Of a DNA stretch of 64,000 nt, positions 41,161-50,835 are shown in pieces. How positions within the stretch are numbered: position 1 is the first letter of the stretch; every line of letters starts with the position of its first letter. The translations under genes were made by a program, and so were the position numbers. Origin of the DNA: Candidatus Lariskella endosymbiont of Epinotia ramella (GTDB lineage Bacteria; Pseudomonadota; Alphaproteobacteria; Rickettsiales; Midichloriaceae). The DNA is taken from NCBI RefSeq assembly GCF_964019805.1, contig NZ_OZ026472.1, positions 186,001-250,000 on the forward strand, given 5' to 3'. A model generated the notes under the pieces. That model did no database searches, had not been told where the DNA came from, and saw only the letters and a list, made by a program, of their open reading frames with translations.

Positions 41161-41472
41161 ATGACAGATCTCAATCTAAAGAAAGAAATTAGAGTTGCGG
41201 AGAACGAAGCATCTGTAGAAATTGCTGAGAGCGCTGATGTAGAAAAGAGAGTTGCTGGAGTAATTGCTAAACACGTAGATGATGCAGCAAAAGTAATTAA
41301 GCCAGAATCTGGGCTTGGCAGTGATTTAGGTTTTGATAGCCTTGATTCTGTTGAACTTGTAATGTCTCTGGAAGAGGAGTTTAATGTTGAGATTCCTGAT
41401 GAAGATGCTGCAAAAATGAAAACTGTTGGTGATGTTATGCATTATATTAAAGCTGCTCTTCGTAACGGTTAA
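41161..41472 (+). CDS. acpP: Acyl carrier protein with an N-terminal extension
   Basis: Carries growing acyl chains in fatty acid synthesis. The core domain (residues ~26-100) has the phosphopantetheine site GFDSLDSVELV, with the modified Ser in DSL, and EEEFNVEIPDEDA. Length is 103 aa against about 78-86 for most ACPs. The extra ~22 N-terminal residues (MTDLNLKKEIRVAENEASVE) are charged. The start is supported by an AAGGA about 7 nt upstream. fabF follows after 40 bp, the usual acpP-fabF arrangement. Confidence 0.93.
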   Translation: MTDLNLKKEIRVAENEASVEIAESADVEKRVAGVIAKHVDDAAKVIKPESGLGSDLGFDSLDSVELVMSLEEEFNVEIPDEDAAKMKTVGDVMHYIKAALRNG

Positions 41473-41512
41473 TACCGGTGTTCTAAAAAAATAATCAATC
41501 ATTGCTGTTCAT

Positions 41513-42793
41513 ATGAAGCGTGTTGTAGTAACAGGGGTAGGTGTTGTATCTCCACTAGGCTCTAGTATAGAGTCATCATGGAGAAACTTGATCGACGGAA
41601 AATCAGGGATCAAGCTTATACCTGACTCTTTAGTGGATACGAGTCAGTTACCAAGTAAAGTATGTGGCTTCATTCCAGATTCTGAATTGCCCAATGACCC
41701 TCTAGGTTTTTGCATTGCTTCATATATTCCACAGAAAGAGGCAAAAAGAATGGATAGATTTATCCATCTAGGTATTGCTGCATCTGTGCAAGCGATTGAA
41801 GATTCAGGTTGGTTGCCAGAAGATGAATTAGCGAAGTGTAGGACTGGCATCTTGGTTGGGTCTGGTATAGGTGGTTTGACTACTATAGAGCAGAATGCTC
41901 TAATATTAAGTAATCATGGTGCAAAGAAGATCAGTCCATTTTTTGTTCCAGCAAGCTTGATTAATTTAATACCTGGCCATGTTGCTATAAAATATGGCTT
42001 TAAAGGTCCTAATTATTCTGTTGTTTCTGCATGTGCAACAGGAGCACACTCGATAGCAGATGGTGCCAGAATAATAAGTAGTGGAGACGCAGATGTTATG
42101 GTATGTGGCGGTGCTGAAGCTCCTATCTCTCCACTTGGTATCGCTGGTTTTGCAGCTGCTAGAGCACTTTCTACAGGTTTTAATGATTTTCCAGAAAAGG
42201 CATCTAGACCATGGGATAAAAGTAGAGACGGATTTGTTATAGCTGAAGGAGCCGGTGTTGTTGTGCTTGAAGAGTTGTCTCATGCTATAAATAGAGGAGC
42301 TAAGATATACGCTGAACTGATAGGTTATGGAGCAACCGGTGATGCATATCACATAACAGCTCCTGAACCAGGTGGTGATGGAGGTTATAGAGCAATGCAA
42401 ATCGCGCTTGATAAAGCTGGAATTTCAGCTGGAGAGTTAGATTACATCAATGCGCATGGCACATCAACTCCTATAGGTGATATGGTTGAGCTTCAAGCTA
42501 TAGATAGATTATTCACTGGCATAGATAAGAGTCGAGTTTCAATTTCATCTACTAAGTCATCCACAGGGCATACATTAGGTGCGGCTGGTGGTATTGAAGC
42601 TATATTTTCTGTGCTTGCAATTGGAAACTCTGTAGTGCCTCCTACTCTGAATTTGGATGACCCTGAAGAAAGTTACGGATTTTCTCTTGTTCCGCATAGT
42701 GCAAAAAAATGTGATGTTAGAATTGTTCTTTCTAACTCTTTCGGTTTTGGTGGTGCAAATGTGAGTTTGTTATTTAGAAAATTTGAGAGCTAG
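41513..42793 (+). CDS. fabF: 3-oxoacyl-ACP synthase II (KAS II)
   Basis: Condensing enzyme of fatty acid elongation. 426 aa. The active-site Cys lies in VVSACATGAHSIADGA (~residue 173). The two catalytic His lie in NAHGTSTPIGD and STKSSTGHTLGAAGG. The ends are typical: MKRVVVTGVGVVSPLG and SNSFGFGGANVSLLFR. It is directly downstream of acpP. Confidence 0.97.
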   Translation: MKRVVVTGVGVVSPLGSSIESSWRNLIDGKSGIKLIPDSLVDTSQLPSKVCGFIPDSELPNDPLGFCIASYIPQKEAKRMDRFIHLGIAASVQAIEDSGWLPEDELAKCRTGILVGSGIGGLTTIEQNALILSNHGAKKISPFFVPASLINLIPGHVAIKYGFKGPNYSVVSACATGAHSIADGARIISSGDADVMVCGGAEAPISPLGIAGFAAARALSTGFNDFPEKASRPWDKSRDGFVIAEGAGVVVLEELSHAINRGAKIYAELIGYGATGDAYHITAPEPGGDGGYRAMQIALDKAGISAGELDYINAHGTSTPIGDMVELQAIDRLFTGIDKSRVSISSTKSSTGHTLGAAGGIEAIFSVLAIGNSVVPPTLNLDDPEESYGFSLVPHSAKKCDVRIVLSNSFGFGGANVSLLFRKFES

Positions 42794-42945
42794 TTCAAGA
42801 TAAGGAGTGGTGTGCTGCTTTAATAAGGTGCAAGTTTTACTTTTTGAGCTCATTTGTCTAATTTCTGCTTTGTAGAGTTTCTTGAGGTTTGTGTTACTTG
42901 CGCTAGTACGCGCTTTATAGATTATAAAAATATTAGGTAGTGTGA

Positions 42946-43260
42946 ATGATGAATATTCAACAAGTAATGAAGCAAGCACAGGATTTACAGAAAAAGATGA
43001 CTGAAATTCAGCAAAAACTAGCTGAATCGGAAGTAGTTGGAGTAGCAGGCGGTGGTCTTGTAAGCATAACTACATCAGGCAAAGGTGATGTAAAGAGAGT
43101 GAAGATAGATAAAAGCTTAATTGTACAGGATGAAGTTGAGATTTTAGAAGATTTAATCGTTGCAGCTTTTAATAGCGCAAAACAAAATGCTGATATCTTT
43201 ATGTCAGAAGAAATGAAAAAACTAGGTGTTTCTCCTGAAATACTGAAGGGAATTGTTTAA
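42946..43260 (+). CDS. YbaB/EbfC family nucleoid-associated protein
   Basis: Small DNA-binding protein. 104 aa, family length. QVMKQAQDLQKKMTEIQQKL is the N-terminal helix, followed by GGGLVSITTSGKGDVKRVKI and DLIVAAFNSAKQNAD, all typical. Two adjacent ATG codons (42946 and 42949) are possible starts. In many bacteria it sits between dnaX and recR; here it stands alone. Confidence 0.92.
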   Translation: MMNIQQVMKQAQDLQKKMTEIQQKLAESEVVGVAGGGLVSITTSGKGDVKRVKIDKSLIVQDEVEILEDLIVAAFNSAKQNADIFMSEEMKKLGVSPEILKGIV

Positions 43261-43282
43261 TTTTGCGTAAGCTCTATTCACC

Positions 43283-43336
43283 AGTCTATCCATCAAAAAT
43301 TGATTTGCTGAGGAAATAAAATTTTGCGGATAGACT
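43283..43336. repeat. Family B palindromic core alone, between convergent genes
   Basis: 54 bp with ends AGTCTATCC and GGATAGACT and inner AAAATTGATTTGC / GGAAATAAAATTTTGCG. Shows that the core can occur without the rest of family B. Possible bidirectional hairpin at the 3' ends of ybaB and ruvC. Confidence 0.7.
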
Positions 43337-43368
43337 TATAAGCTTTGCAATATTCTCGTAGTTTCAGC

Positions 43369-43851
43369 TTAAAGACCTATGCTTCTTGCATGGCATACAC
43401 AAATAGCTAAAGCGTCAGATGCATCAAAATGTTTGTTATTATCATCAAAATCTTTGAGCCAAAGCTTTAACATTTTGAATATTTGTTCTTTATTAGCGTT
43501 GCCGCTATGTGTTATTGCTTTTTTAACTACGGTTGCCTTATAGCATATAGGAGTCAGCTCAAGTTGAGATGCAGCAACAATAGCGGCAGCCCTTGCATGA
43601 GCAAGTTGTAGTGACGTTTGATAATTTGTGTTGACATATGTCTCTTCAATTGCCACATGTAATGGCGAGTGCTCAGTAATTATTTTTTGGATGCCATGAA
43701 AGATTTGCGTCAATCTTTTTGGAAGTGTGTCGCAAGTTGAAGTATTAACTACTCCCATTCCAGCAAAACATAACTGTCCTTTTTGTGGTATTTCAATTAC
43801 GCCCCATCCAGTTCTTCTAAGACCAGGGTCTATCCCTAAAACTTTTACCAT
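43369..43851 (-). CDS. ruvC: Crossover junction endodeoxyribonuclease RuvC
   Basis: Resolves Holliday junctions. From the ATG at 43851 the protein is 160 aa (MVKVLGIDPGLRRTGWG). The four acidic catalytic positions are visible in GIDPGL, VAIEETYVN and the C-terminal HFDASDALAI. An in-frame upstream ATG at 43902 overlaps dsbA and is not supported. The start is 1 bp after the dsbA stop, implying coupled translation. ruvA and ruvB are not nearby. Confidence 0.94.
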   Translation of the reverse strand: MVKVLGIDPGLRRTGWGVIEIPQKGQLCFAGMGVVNTSTCDTLPKRLTQIFHGIQKIITEHSPLHVAIEETYVNTNYQTSLQLAHARAAAIVAASQLELTPICYKATVVKKAITHSGNANKEQIFKMLKLWLKDFDDNNKHFDASDALAICVCHARSIGL

Positions 43852-43852
43852 T

Positions 43853-44536
43853 CTATGGCTGACTTGCTGGACTTGCTTTAGAAGCATCAAAAGCTTTATC
43901 AATAGCCGCTTTGATCTTACTATATTTAGAACCCTCTAATACTTCGCCATTTATAACGAAAGCGGGCGTTCCATTGATGTTCAACACTCTAGAGGCATAT
44001 AAGTTACTGCGAAGAATTCTTTCTGATATCTGATTATCTGATAAGCAATTATCAATTTGCTTATTATCCATCCCGCCGAGTTTAGCTATGCCACGCAGCC
44101 TTTCTTGATAGTCTTGAGAGTATGCCCAGTGCATTTGTGAGTTAAATAGAATATTGATATATTTTTCGTATTGCCCGCTACATCTTGCAAGCACAGAGCC
44201 CATTAGTGCTGGCCTTGTATTTGGAAAGTCTCTATGCACATAACGCACTATTTTTTTGTCTATATACTCAGCTTTTAATTTTTCAAAATTTTCTTTATGA
44301 AAAGTAGCGCAATGCGGACAGGCTAAAGAAGAATACTCAAATACAGTAACAGGAGCATCAACATCACCAATTATGATGTCATTTTCATCTATCGCAAGTA
44401 CCTCATCCTTAGTCGGCAATTTTTCTTCTTTAGCAATGCTTTGCTTTGTAGAAGCAGAATTATTGGAATCTGCGTAGCAAATTGTTGCAAAATTCAAAAG
44501 TGACAAAATCAAAAGTAAACTAACGGATTTTAACAT
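43853..44536 (-). CDS. DsbA-family thiol:disulfide oxidoreductase
   Basis: From the ATG at 44536 the protein is 227 aa with a signal peptide (MLKSVSLLLILSLLNFATIC, cleaved near YADS). The thioredoxin fold has the redox motif CPHC in EYSSLACPHCATF and the cis-Pro region in NGTPAFVINGEVL. This is the DsbA/DsbG-like group with a DSBA-type insert, common in Rickettsiales as a periplasmic thiol oxidase or isomerase. The frame is open to 44575, but the internal start fits the signal peptide. ruvC follows immediately. Confidence 0.9.
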   Translation of the reverse strand: MLKSVSLLLILSLLNFATICYADSNNSASTKQSIAKEEKLPTKDEVLAIDENDIIIGDVDAPVTVFEYSSLACPHCATFHKENFEKLKAEYIDKKIVRYVHRDFPNTRPALMGSVLARCSGQYEKYINILFNSQMHWAYSQDYQERLRGIAKLGGMDNKQIDNCLSDNQISERILRSNLYASRVLNINGTPAFVINGEVLEGSKYSKIKAAIDKAFDASKASPASQP

Positions 44537-44667
44537 AGAATTTTCAATTAGCATCTGTTTTAATAGTTTTAACATATAAAGTTCTAAAGATTATGTTATG
44601 CCTTTAGCGCTTTCCTCTAGATTATATAGCTTGATTAATCAAATCATTATCTTTTTTGCTTAATACT

Positions 44668-44770
44668 CTATATTGCCGCGTTAATTTCTTGCAAATGTAT
44701 AAAAGCATTCAAGACGACAATGAGCTTGTACTATAAAAAATCCTGCTTTCAAAATCCTCGAGTGTGCACT
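44668..44770 (+). repeat. Dispersed repeat family D
   Basis: GTTAATTTCTTGCAAATGTA, AAAAAATCCTGC and CTCGAGTGTGCAC blocks. Confidence 0.6.
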
Positions 44771-44788
44771 GATGTTATCGGCAGCATA

Positions 44789-44945
44789 TACGTCATACTT
44801 TTCAAAATTGGCGGCTTTAAAAACGCTAATTATGTATTTTGTATATACATACGCTCACATTCTTCCTAGCTCTTTTTGAACTCCAACTTCGTATACACTG
44901 AATAAATACCAACTCTTCACTTATCTGCGGTATATATCCATGCAA
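44789..44945 (+). repeat. Dispersed repeat family A
   Basis: CATACTTTTCAAAATTGGCG, TTATGTATTTTGTATATACA, CTTCCTAGCTCTTTTTGAAC and AACTCTTCACTTATCTGCGG. The best guide to the intact repeat at the point where the IS pair is inserted elsewhere. Confidence 0.75.
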
Positions 44946-45402
44946 TGTTCATTTTTAAACAATCATTTGGCTAAACTAAAGCATTAATATGAATTAGCAA
45001 GTTATAATTTGCATAAAGATTAATACAATTGTTTCTAAGTTATTGTGATTTCGCTCAATAAGCTGTGTTGGAATTTTACTGTTTAACAAACCGTCGTTAC
45101 CGCACATCCTAAAACATTAACTAGCATTAGCGTACTATATTTATAGCGCAAAAAAATTTTGCTGTCTCAATTATTATCAAGAAATAGTCTGAATTCGAAA
45201 AATAAGTCTGCAGATGTTAAAATTTAATTAAATGATGTATGTATCATTATGTTAAGCTGTTTATATTAATATTTAGTTAATGTGCAAAATGTTAATGATT
45301 TTTGCAAGATTTGACTTAGGGATAGTACAGATGTTATAACTGAAACTACGGTACAATGTGGAGTTTTATTGTCGCTACTTTCATGGTTCTTAAAATGAAT
45401 GT

Positions 45403-48102
45403 ATGCTGCAAGTGGTCTATTATGTAGGAGTGAATTTGAGGTACTTGGTCAAGATAACACTGTTTTTAATAGCAGCTTTGTTTTGCTTACATGTCTCTTT
45501 GCATTTAGTCAATTTTGACTATTTGAAGGAGCGAGTGGTGGAAGCTACAAACAAAAAATATGGGTTAAAGTTACTTATAAATGGCGATGTCTCAGTAAGA
45601 TTACTACCATTTCCTAGTTTGACTTTAGGTAATGTGGTCTTGCTAGATGCAGGTGCCAGGATGATTAGAAGCGAGTCCCTTACTATTTCATATAGCTTTA
45701 TAGATTTTTTTACAGAAAGAGTAACATCACCTGGTTCTATCTCTTTTGATGGTGCAAAGTGTAATTTTGAGCGTCTTAAAGGCGTACTGGTAAAAGAAAT
45801 AAAGTCTGATTTAAGCTCTGAGATCCCTGATATCATACTAAATGATGCAAATATACTATTTGAAGGAAATTACGTACCACTTCATTCTATCGTAATAAAA
45901 AAAAGAGTAACAGGAAGTGGTGATGAAACCTCTGCTAGTTATAGCTTAGAGACAAACTATGATATTGCTGGCAGCAATCAAAATGCAGAGATACATATAA
46001 AAGATCTTACAAAAGAAGGGGATATTGGTGAGTTCTTAATTTCTATTAATGGAAGTGATATCAATCTAAGCGTTACTGGTTCTGGGAAAGATCTTTTTGG
46101 TAACTTCAAATTCACAGGAGATTTTAGAGTAGATATAGCTAATATGCAGAAGCTTTCATCGAGTGAGTCAGAAGATGCTGAGAATACAAAAGTATACCTG
46201 GAAAGCAGTTTGAATATCAGCAATTCTATAATGCGAATGGATAATCTCAAATTCTCTACCAATCATGCAGATGACATAAGGGGTAGTCTTGCAGTAGATT
46301 ATGCAGAAGCTCCAGCTGAAGTGATATTAGACCTTAAGTTTCGTGCTTTAGATCTTGATTTAATGTTTAACATCAAGCCATCGATGAATGATTTATCTAT
46401 TGCTAGTGCACTTAGAGTGATTACAAATACTTTAGGTATTTATATTAGTCCAGGCTTTCTTAAAACATTTACTGCATTTTTAAACATCGAAGCAGACAGC
46501 GTAAAACTTTACTCTGGAGAAATAAATAACTTCATATTAAATGCTGATTTAGTAGATGATGATATATACGTCAATTCAATAGCATTCAATGTAAAAGATA
46601 TAGGTGAGTTTTCGATGTATGGCGCAACTAATACAGACGAGGTAAGAAAAAAATTTAAGGGAAGCGCTTGGCTTTCAATAAAATCTATGGAGAGATTTAA
46701 TAGGTGGCTTGGTCTCAATCTCAGTGAGGATGTTTTACAAAAGACAAAAACGTTATTGTTCAAGTCAGATGTTTCTGTGACACAGCATAGGATGAAATTT
46801 ACTGATATCAAGGCTGCGTTTGGTGATCTTTTCTTAGTTGGAAGATGGACTCTAATGAGAGATGGCAATAATAAGATGAATGCTACATCTAGTATTAGAT
46901 TTAATGATTTGGATTTAGATCAGATAGGAATCAGTGAAAGATTAGATAGCATATTGTTTTTATTATACAATTCTGATGATGATAAAACAGGAGCAAAATA
47001 TTTTGAAGCAATTCATGATGGTGGATGGCTTAGATATTTCCCAATGAATTTGAATAGTGAAATAATAGCTGATCATTGCAAAATAAAAGGTGTTAGTTTG
47101 AATGATGTTATTATGTCGCTTGAGGTTACGCCTGGTTTCTTAGCGGTGCATAACCTAAAAGTTGCGTCAGATTTAGCAAAATTTGACAGTAAATTTACAC
47201 TTTCTCTTCCTGCTTTTAGGCCGCATATAGAGCTGTATGGGAATTTTTCATATTTAGATACTAAATTTCTCAAGCGAATAGTTCCTAAATCTTTGCAAGA
47301 TAGCTTTTTAGATGCTGAAAGGCCAATAAATTTGATGAGTGCGCACAATTTTGATGGCAATATCAGTATCAATATTGAAAAATTGACAGGTAGTTCTAAT
47401 AAGGCGGAAGAATTAGCATTGAATTTGGCACTTGATAATGGAATTGCAACCATAAAATCTCTGAATGGTAAGATATATGGTGGTGATTTGGATCTTGTCG
47501 GGAGTATAGTATGTGCAGATATAGTGCCACAATATGTTATTGGCTTTGCCTTAAATAATATTAATCCAGGTGAATTGATGCAAGACATCATAGGGATTGA
47601 TAATTTATCAGGATATATGAGTATGAGTGGTTCACTTTCCTTCTCTGGAAGAACACAAGATGTGTTGCTATCAAGGATAGGCGGTAGTATTAAAATTTCT
47701 GGCCGCAATTTACTTTGGAAAGGATTTAGCATGGATGAAATTGTTAAAATCCCTGAAATCAATACTTCGTTTGATGATGTGATGCATAGGTTAACTTACT
47801 ATACAGAATATGGTTCTACATTCTTTGACAATGTAAGTGGAAAAATAGATGTAGTAGGTGGTATAGCAGGACTTGATGATATAGAACTGGATAATAGACG
47901 CTTTAAAGGAATGTTCGTTGCAAGATATGATATAGCAAATAAATTGCTCAACTCTCTGGCTAAATTTTCTTTTATTCCAATCGGGAATAGTGCGCCAATA
48001 GTATTGCAAGTAACCAATAAGGGTGGATTACCTAATACAGAAGTAGCATTTGATACACAAAACCTTGTCATTTTTTTAAAAAATAAATTTGCAAAAAGAT
48101 AA
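45403..48102 (+). CDS. AsmA-family protein
   Basis: 899 aa. A single N-terminal membrane segment (ITLFLIAALFCLHVSLHLV) is followed by the AsmA opening pattern (ATNKKYGLKLLINGDVSV, PFPSLTLGNVVLLD) and a long periplasmic beta-rich body with repeated strand pairs, ending in the AsmA_2 region (SGYMSMSGSLSFSGR). AsmA-like proteins are thought to bridge inner and outer membranes for lipid transport. The GT2 gene follows after 87 bp and may share the transcript. Confidence 0.82.
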   Translation: MLQVVYYVGVNLRYLVKITLFLIAALFCLHVSLHLVNFDYLKERVVEATNKKYGLKLLINGDVSVRLLPFPSLTLGNVVLLDAGARMIRSESLTISYSFIDFFTERVTSPGSISFDGAKCNFERLKGVLVKEIKSDLSSEIPDIILNDANILFEGNYVPLHSIVIKKRVTGSGDETSASYSLETNYDIAGSNQNAEIHIKDLTKEGDIGEFLISINGSDINLSVTGSGKDLFGNFKFTGDFRVDIANMQKLSSSESEDAENTKVYLESSLNISNSIMRMDNLKFSTNHADDIRGSLAVDYAEAPAEVILDLKFRALDLDLMFNIKPSMNDLSIASALRVITNTLGIYISPGFLKTFTAFLNIEADSVKLYSGEINNFILNADLVDDDIYVNSIAFNVKDIGEFSMYGATNTDEVRKKFKGSAWLSIKSMERFNRWLGLNLSEDVLQKTKTLLFKSDVSVTQHRMKFTDIKAAFGDLFLVGRWTLMRDGNNKMNATSSIRFNDLDLDQIGISERLDSILFLLYNSDDDKTGAKYFEAIHDGGWLRYFPMNLNSEIIADHCKIKGVSLNDVIMSLEVTPGFLAVHNLKVASDLAKFDSKFTLSLPAFRPHIELYGNFSYLDTKFLKRIVPKSLQDSFLDAERPINLMSAHNFDGNISINIEKLTGSSNKAEELALNLALDNGIATIKSLNGKIYGGDLDLVGSIVCADIVPQYVIGFALNNINPGELMQDIIGIDNLSGYMSMSGSLSFSGRTQDVLLSRIGGSIKISGRNLLWKGFSMDEIVKIPEINTSFDDVMHRLTYYTEYGSTFFDNVSGKIDVVGGIAGLDDIELDNRRFKGMFVARYDIANKLLNSLAKFSFIPIGNSAPIVLQVTNKGGLPNTEVAFDTQNLVIFLKNKFAKR

Positions 48103-48189
48103 AAGTTATTAAAAATGATAAATAAAAACAGTTTTCAAAAAGCTACATCAGCAACATTGCGATAGACATATGATTTTAGTGTAACATTC

Positions 48190-49581
48190 ATGATTTTTTT
48201 GATACGAAGAAGTCGTTATTTCTTATACTTTCTGCTTCTTGCATACATCTTAGTGAATGCTCCTGAGTTATTTTTATGTGCGTTGAACACTATATATACA
48301 ACGATGGTTATATATAGGCTGTTCCCAATTTTTTATGGCAGTTTCACTAGAGGTCTACCTTTTTATATAAGGCCGTCGCATTATCTTGCACCTACATGTA
48401 ATCATAAAAAGTTGTTACTTGAAGATTTGCCTAACTATTCAATAATTATGCCACTTTTTATGGAACAAGAAGTTCTTGAAGAATTGATAGAGAACATATC
48501 TGCAATAAAATATCCAAAAGATAAAATGCAGGTACTGATAGTGCTTGAAGAAGAAGATGTGATAATGCAACATTCTATAAAATCCATAAAGCTACCAGAG
48601 TTCTTTCAAGTAATCATTGTTCCAAGATCAAATATTCAAACCAAAGGAAATGCATGTAACTATGCACTGAATTTTGTTAAAGGCGAATATTGCGTAATTT
48701 ACGATGCTGAAGATAAACCAGATGTTTATCAACTAAGTAAAGCTGTGCAGAAATTTCATGCTCTAGATGCAAGTTATGTATGCTTGCAAGCAAAGCTAAA
48801 TTACTATAACTGGAATGAGAATTTTTTAACGAAAATGTTTGCAATTGAATATGCAATTTTATTTGATTATGTCATTCCAATGCTTGTAAAATTTAACTTT
48901 TCTATTCCACTTGGTGGCACCAGCAATCACTTTAAAACCAGTGTGCTGAAAGAAATAGGCGGATGGGATGCCTTAAATGTAACTGAAGATGCAGAGCTTG
49001 GCATTCGAATAAAATCAAGTGGTTTCAAGGTTGGAATTATAGATTCATATACACTTGAGGAAGCTCCGATACATGTTCGCGTTTGGATAAAACAAAGAAT
49101 GCGTTGGATGAAGGGACACTTAAAGACGTATTTGGATCTAATATCAGCTATATCTAAACGTTATCAAAATACAAAAAAGTCTCAAAATGTTACAACTAGT
49201 ACATTATATAACTCTTGTATAATGAAGATACTAGATTTTGTATCTATATCTTGTCTGATAGGAATGCCTACAATTTTCTTTGCTATATCTCCGATAATTT
49301 TTATTGTATTTTTTTTTGCTGATCTTGGAGAATTCACAAGAACTGCACTGAGATTCAGCGGTATATTCGGTATAATGAGCATTGCAGCTCTCTCATTCAT
49401 TACTATGTTTAATAAAAATCTCAATATCGAGACAAAGTTATGGTTTTTATTTCCAATTTATTTTGTGCTACATAGTGTTGCAAGTTTGTTTTCTATATAC
49501 CAGCTTTATAAAGCTCCATTTTTTTGGAATAAAACACCGCATGGTCTTTCAAAAAAAAGAAGATATATCTCTGATAAATGA
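48190..49581 (+). CDS. Family 2 glycosyltransferase, membrane-bound processive type
   Basis: 463 aa. Two N-terminal hydrophobic segments (~residues 10-45) and four near the C-terminus (~residues 340-445) flank a GT2 domain. Catalytic features are YSIIMPLFMEQEVL, the metal-binding DAED (in CVIYDAEDKPD), the acceptor Asp in TEDAELGIR and the QxxRW motif in IKQRMRWMKGH. This layout is that of cellulose synthase-like or NrfB-type glycan polymerases and transferases. The product is unknown. No companion BcsB- or PgaB-like gene is nearby. Confidence 0.82.
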   Translation: MIFLIRRSRYFLYFLLLAYILVNAPELFLCALNTIYTTMVIYRLFPIFYGSFTRGLPFYIRPSHYLAPTCNHKKLLLEDLPNYSIIMPLFMEQEVLEELIENISAIKYPKDKMQVLIVLEEEDVIMQHSIKSIKLPEFFQVIIVPRSNIQTKGNACNYALNFVKGEYCVIYDAEDKPDVYQLSKAVQKFHALDASYVCLQAKLNYYNWNENFLTKMFAIEYAILFDYVIPMLVKFNFSIPLGGTSNHFKTSVLKEIGGWDALNVTEDAELGIRIKSSGFKVGIIDSYTLEEAPIHVRVWIKQRMRWMKGHLKTYLDLISAISKRYQNTKKSQNVTTSTLYNSCIMKILDFVSISCLIGMPTIFFAISPIIFIVFFFADLGEFTRTALRFSGIFGIMSIAALSFITMFNKNLNIETKLWFLFPIYFVLHSVASLFSIYQLYKAPFFWNKTPHGLSKKRRYISDK

Positions 49582-49749
49582 ATTCCGCTATAATATTTAC
49601 TTCATCATCCGCATATTTAATGCAAAATCCCACAAATCACAGCATATAGTCGCCGTGTATTGTTTAAAAAATATGTTAATCAATACATAACAAGCTGTCT
49701 TTAAGAGGCGCAAATTTTGAAAAGTATGATTAGTATATATGGCACTGCC

Positions 49750-49900
49750 TGCAAAGTCACTTTCGCAGGCTCCTTTGGCCTGATTTTTAAAGTATTACTT
49801 CGTTAATTCCTTCGTAAATATATATAATATTTGACTCAGAAATGAACTGGTACTATAAAAAATCATGCCATTAAAATCCGCGCGTACTTATGAAGGCATG
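49750..49900 (+). repeat. Dispersed repeat family D
   Basis: GGCCTGATTTTTAAAGTATT, ACTTCGTTAATTCCTTCG, ATTTGACTCAGAAATGAAC and AAAAAATCATGCC. Confidence 0.7.
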
Positions 49901-50452
49901 ACCATAGGAACATAGAATAATCAATGGGTTTTTGTGGGTGATTGGAAAACCTGTATACTATAGCACTATTAATATTGCTAGATTTTACAGTTAATTTCAC
50001 TATGCTAAAAATATTTATGACAAATGACAGATTTCTATAGACTATATTGGTTTTATGGTATAAGTACGTATGGTAAGTTTCTTGTCTGAGTTGAGGTATA
50101 TTTTAAAACCTAATGAATGTGTTTTGACAACTTATCAATGCTTAATTTCTTTGCATATTTCTTGTTCTTTATGCACTAAGTAGTTCTAGTAAGAGTTCAA
50201 GTTGTGTTCTATTAAAGTACATTTAGAAGATATAGCTTTGAAATATGGCAATATATGCTTGGTTTTGAATGCTTGTTTATTATAGTGTTGGATATTTTAG
50301 AATTTGAGAACAATAGTGGCGATTTATTTTTTAAGTCAGTTATTTTTAGGTTTTATAATAAAACTTAACTCTTTTAACTATATTGCAAAAGTTCTCTAAA
50401 ACATCTAAAGCTTTTACTTTTCTACAAGGCTTTATAGTAGGTTTTTCTATGG

Positions 50453-50590
50453 TATTGCCTTCATAAGTGTAGACATGCGGATTTTGCATGCATGATTTTT
50501 TAGAGTACTAGTTAATTTCTGTGTCTAATACTTTTATATGTTTGCAAAGAAATTAACTAAGTAATACGGAAAATTAGGCTAAAAAGACCT
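50453..50590 (-). repeat. Dispersed repeat family D (inverted)
   Basis: GCATGATTTTTTAGAGTACT, AATTTCTGTGTCTAATAC, AAAGAAATTAACTAAGTAAT and AAAATTAGGCTAAAAAGACC. Confidence 0.65.
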
Positions 50591-50631
50591 GCACGATGAT
50601 TTAATGAACAAGGCAATAATACCTTTATAAA

Positions 50632-50772
50632 ATGAAGAGTTGGTATTTAACTTGCGTACATATGAAATTAGACTTCAAAAAGAGTTAGGAAGAATGCGGG
50701 CATAATATGCATATAAAATACATAATGAGCATTCTACAAGCGTTAATTTTGAAAAGTATGATAAGTATACTT
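50632..50772 (-). repeat. Family A repeat (inverted) overlapping the open frame ahead of the porin
   Basis: ATGAAGAGTTGGTATTTAAC, CTTCAAAAAGAGTTAGGAAG, AATACATAATGAGCATTCTA and AATTTTGAAAAGTATGA. Its 3' part is open and in frame with the porin gene from an ATG at 50707. Confidence 0.75.
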
Positions 50773-50835
50773 AATTTTTCCATACAAGATGTTTCAACAC
50801 AAAGTCAACATTTAGTCATTTCTATAGGTCATTTC

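Larger units (their letters stand above)
44537..45402. other. Divergent intergenic region with D and A repeats
   Basis: 44668-44770 is a family D copy and 44789-44945 a family A copy. The rest, up to the AsmA gene, is AT-rich with no supported gene. Confidence 0.5.
49582..50835. other. 1.25-kb region without a gene, rich in repeats
   Basis: Contains a family A fragment near 49700-49740, family D copies at 49750-49900 and 50453-50590 (opposite orientations) and an inverted family A copy at 50632-50772. The central part, about 49910-50450, shows no supported feature. Confidence 0.5.

Noticed and set aside
41966-42400. 144-codon frame antisense to fabF
   Set aside because: Ser/Cys/Thr-rich shadow of fabF.
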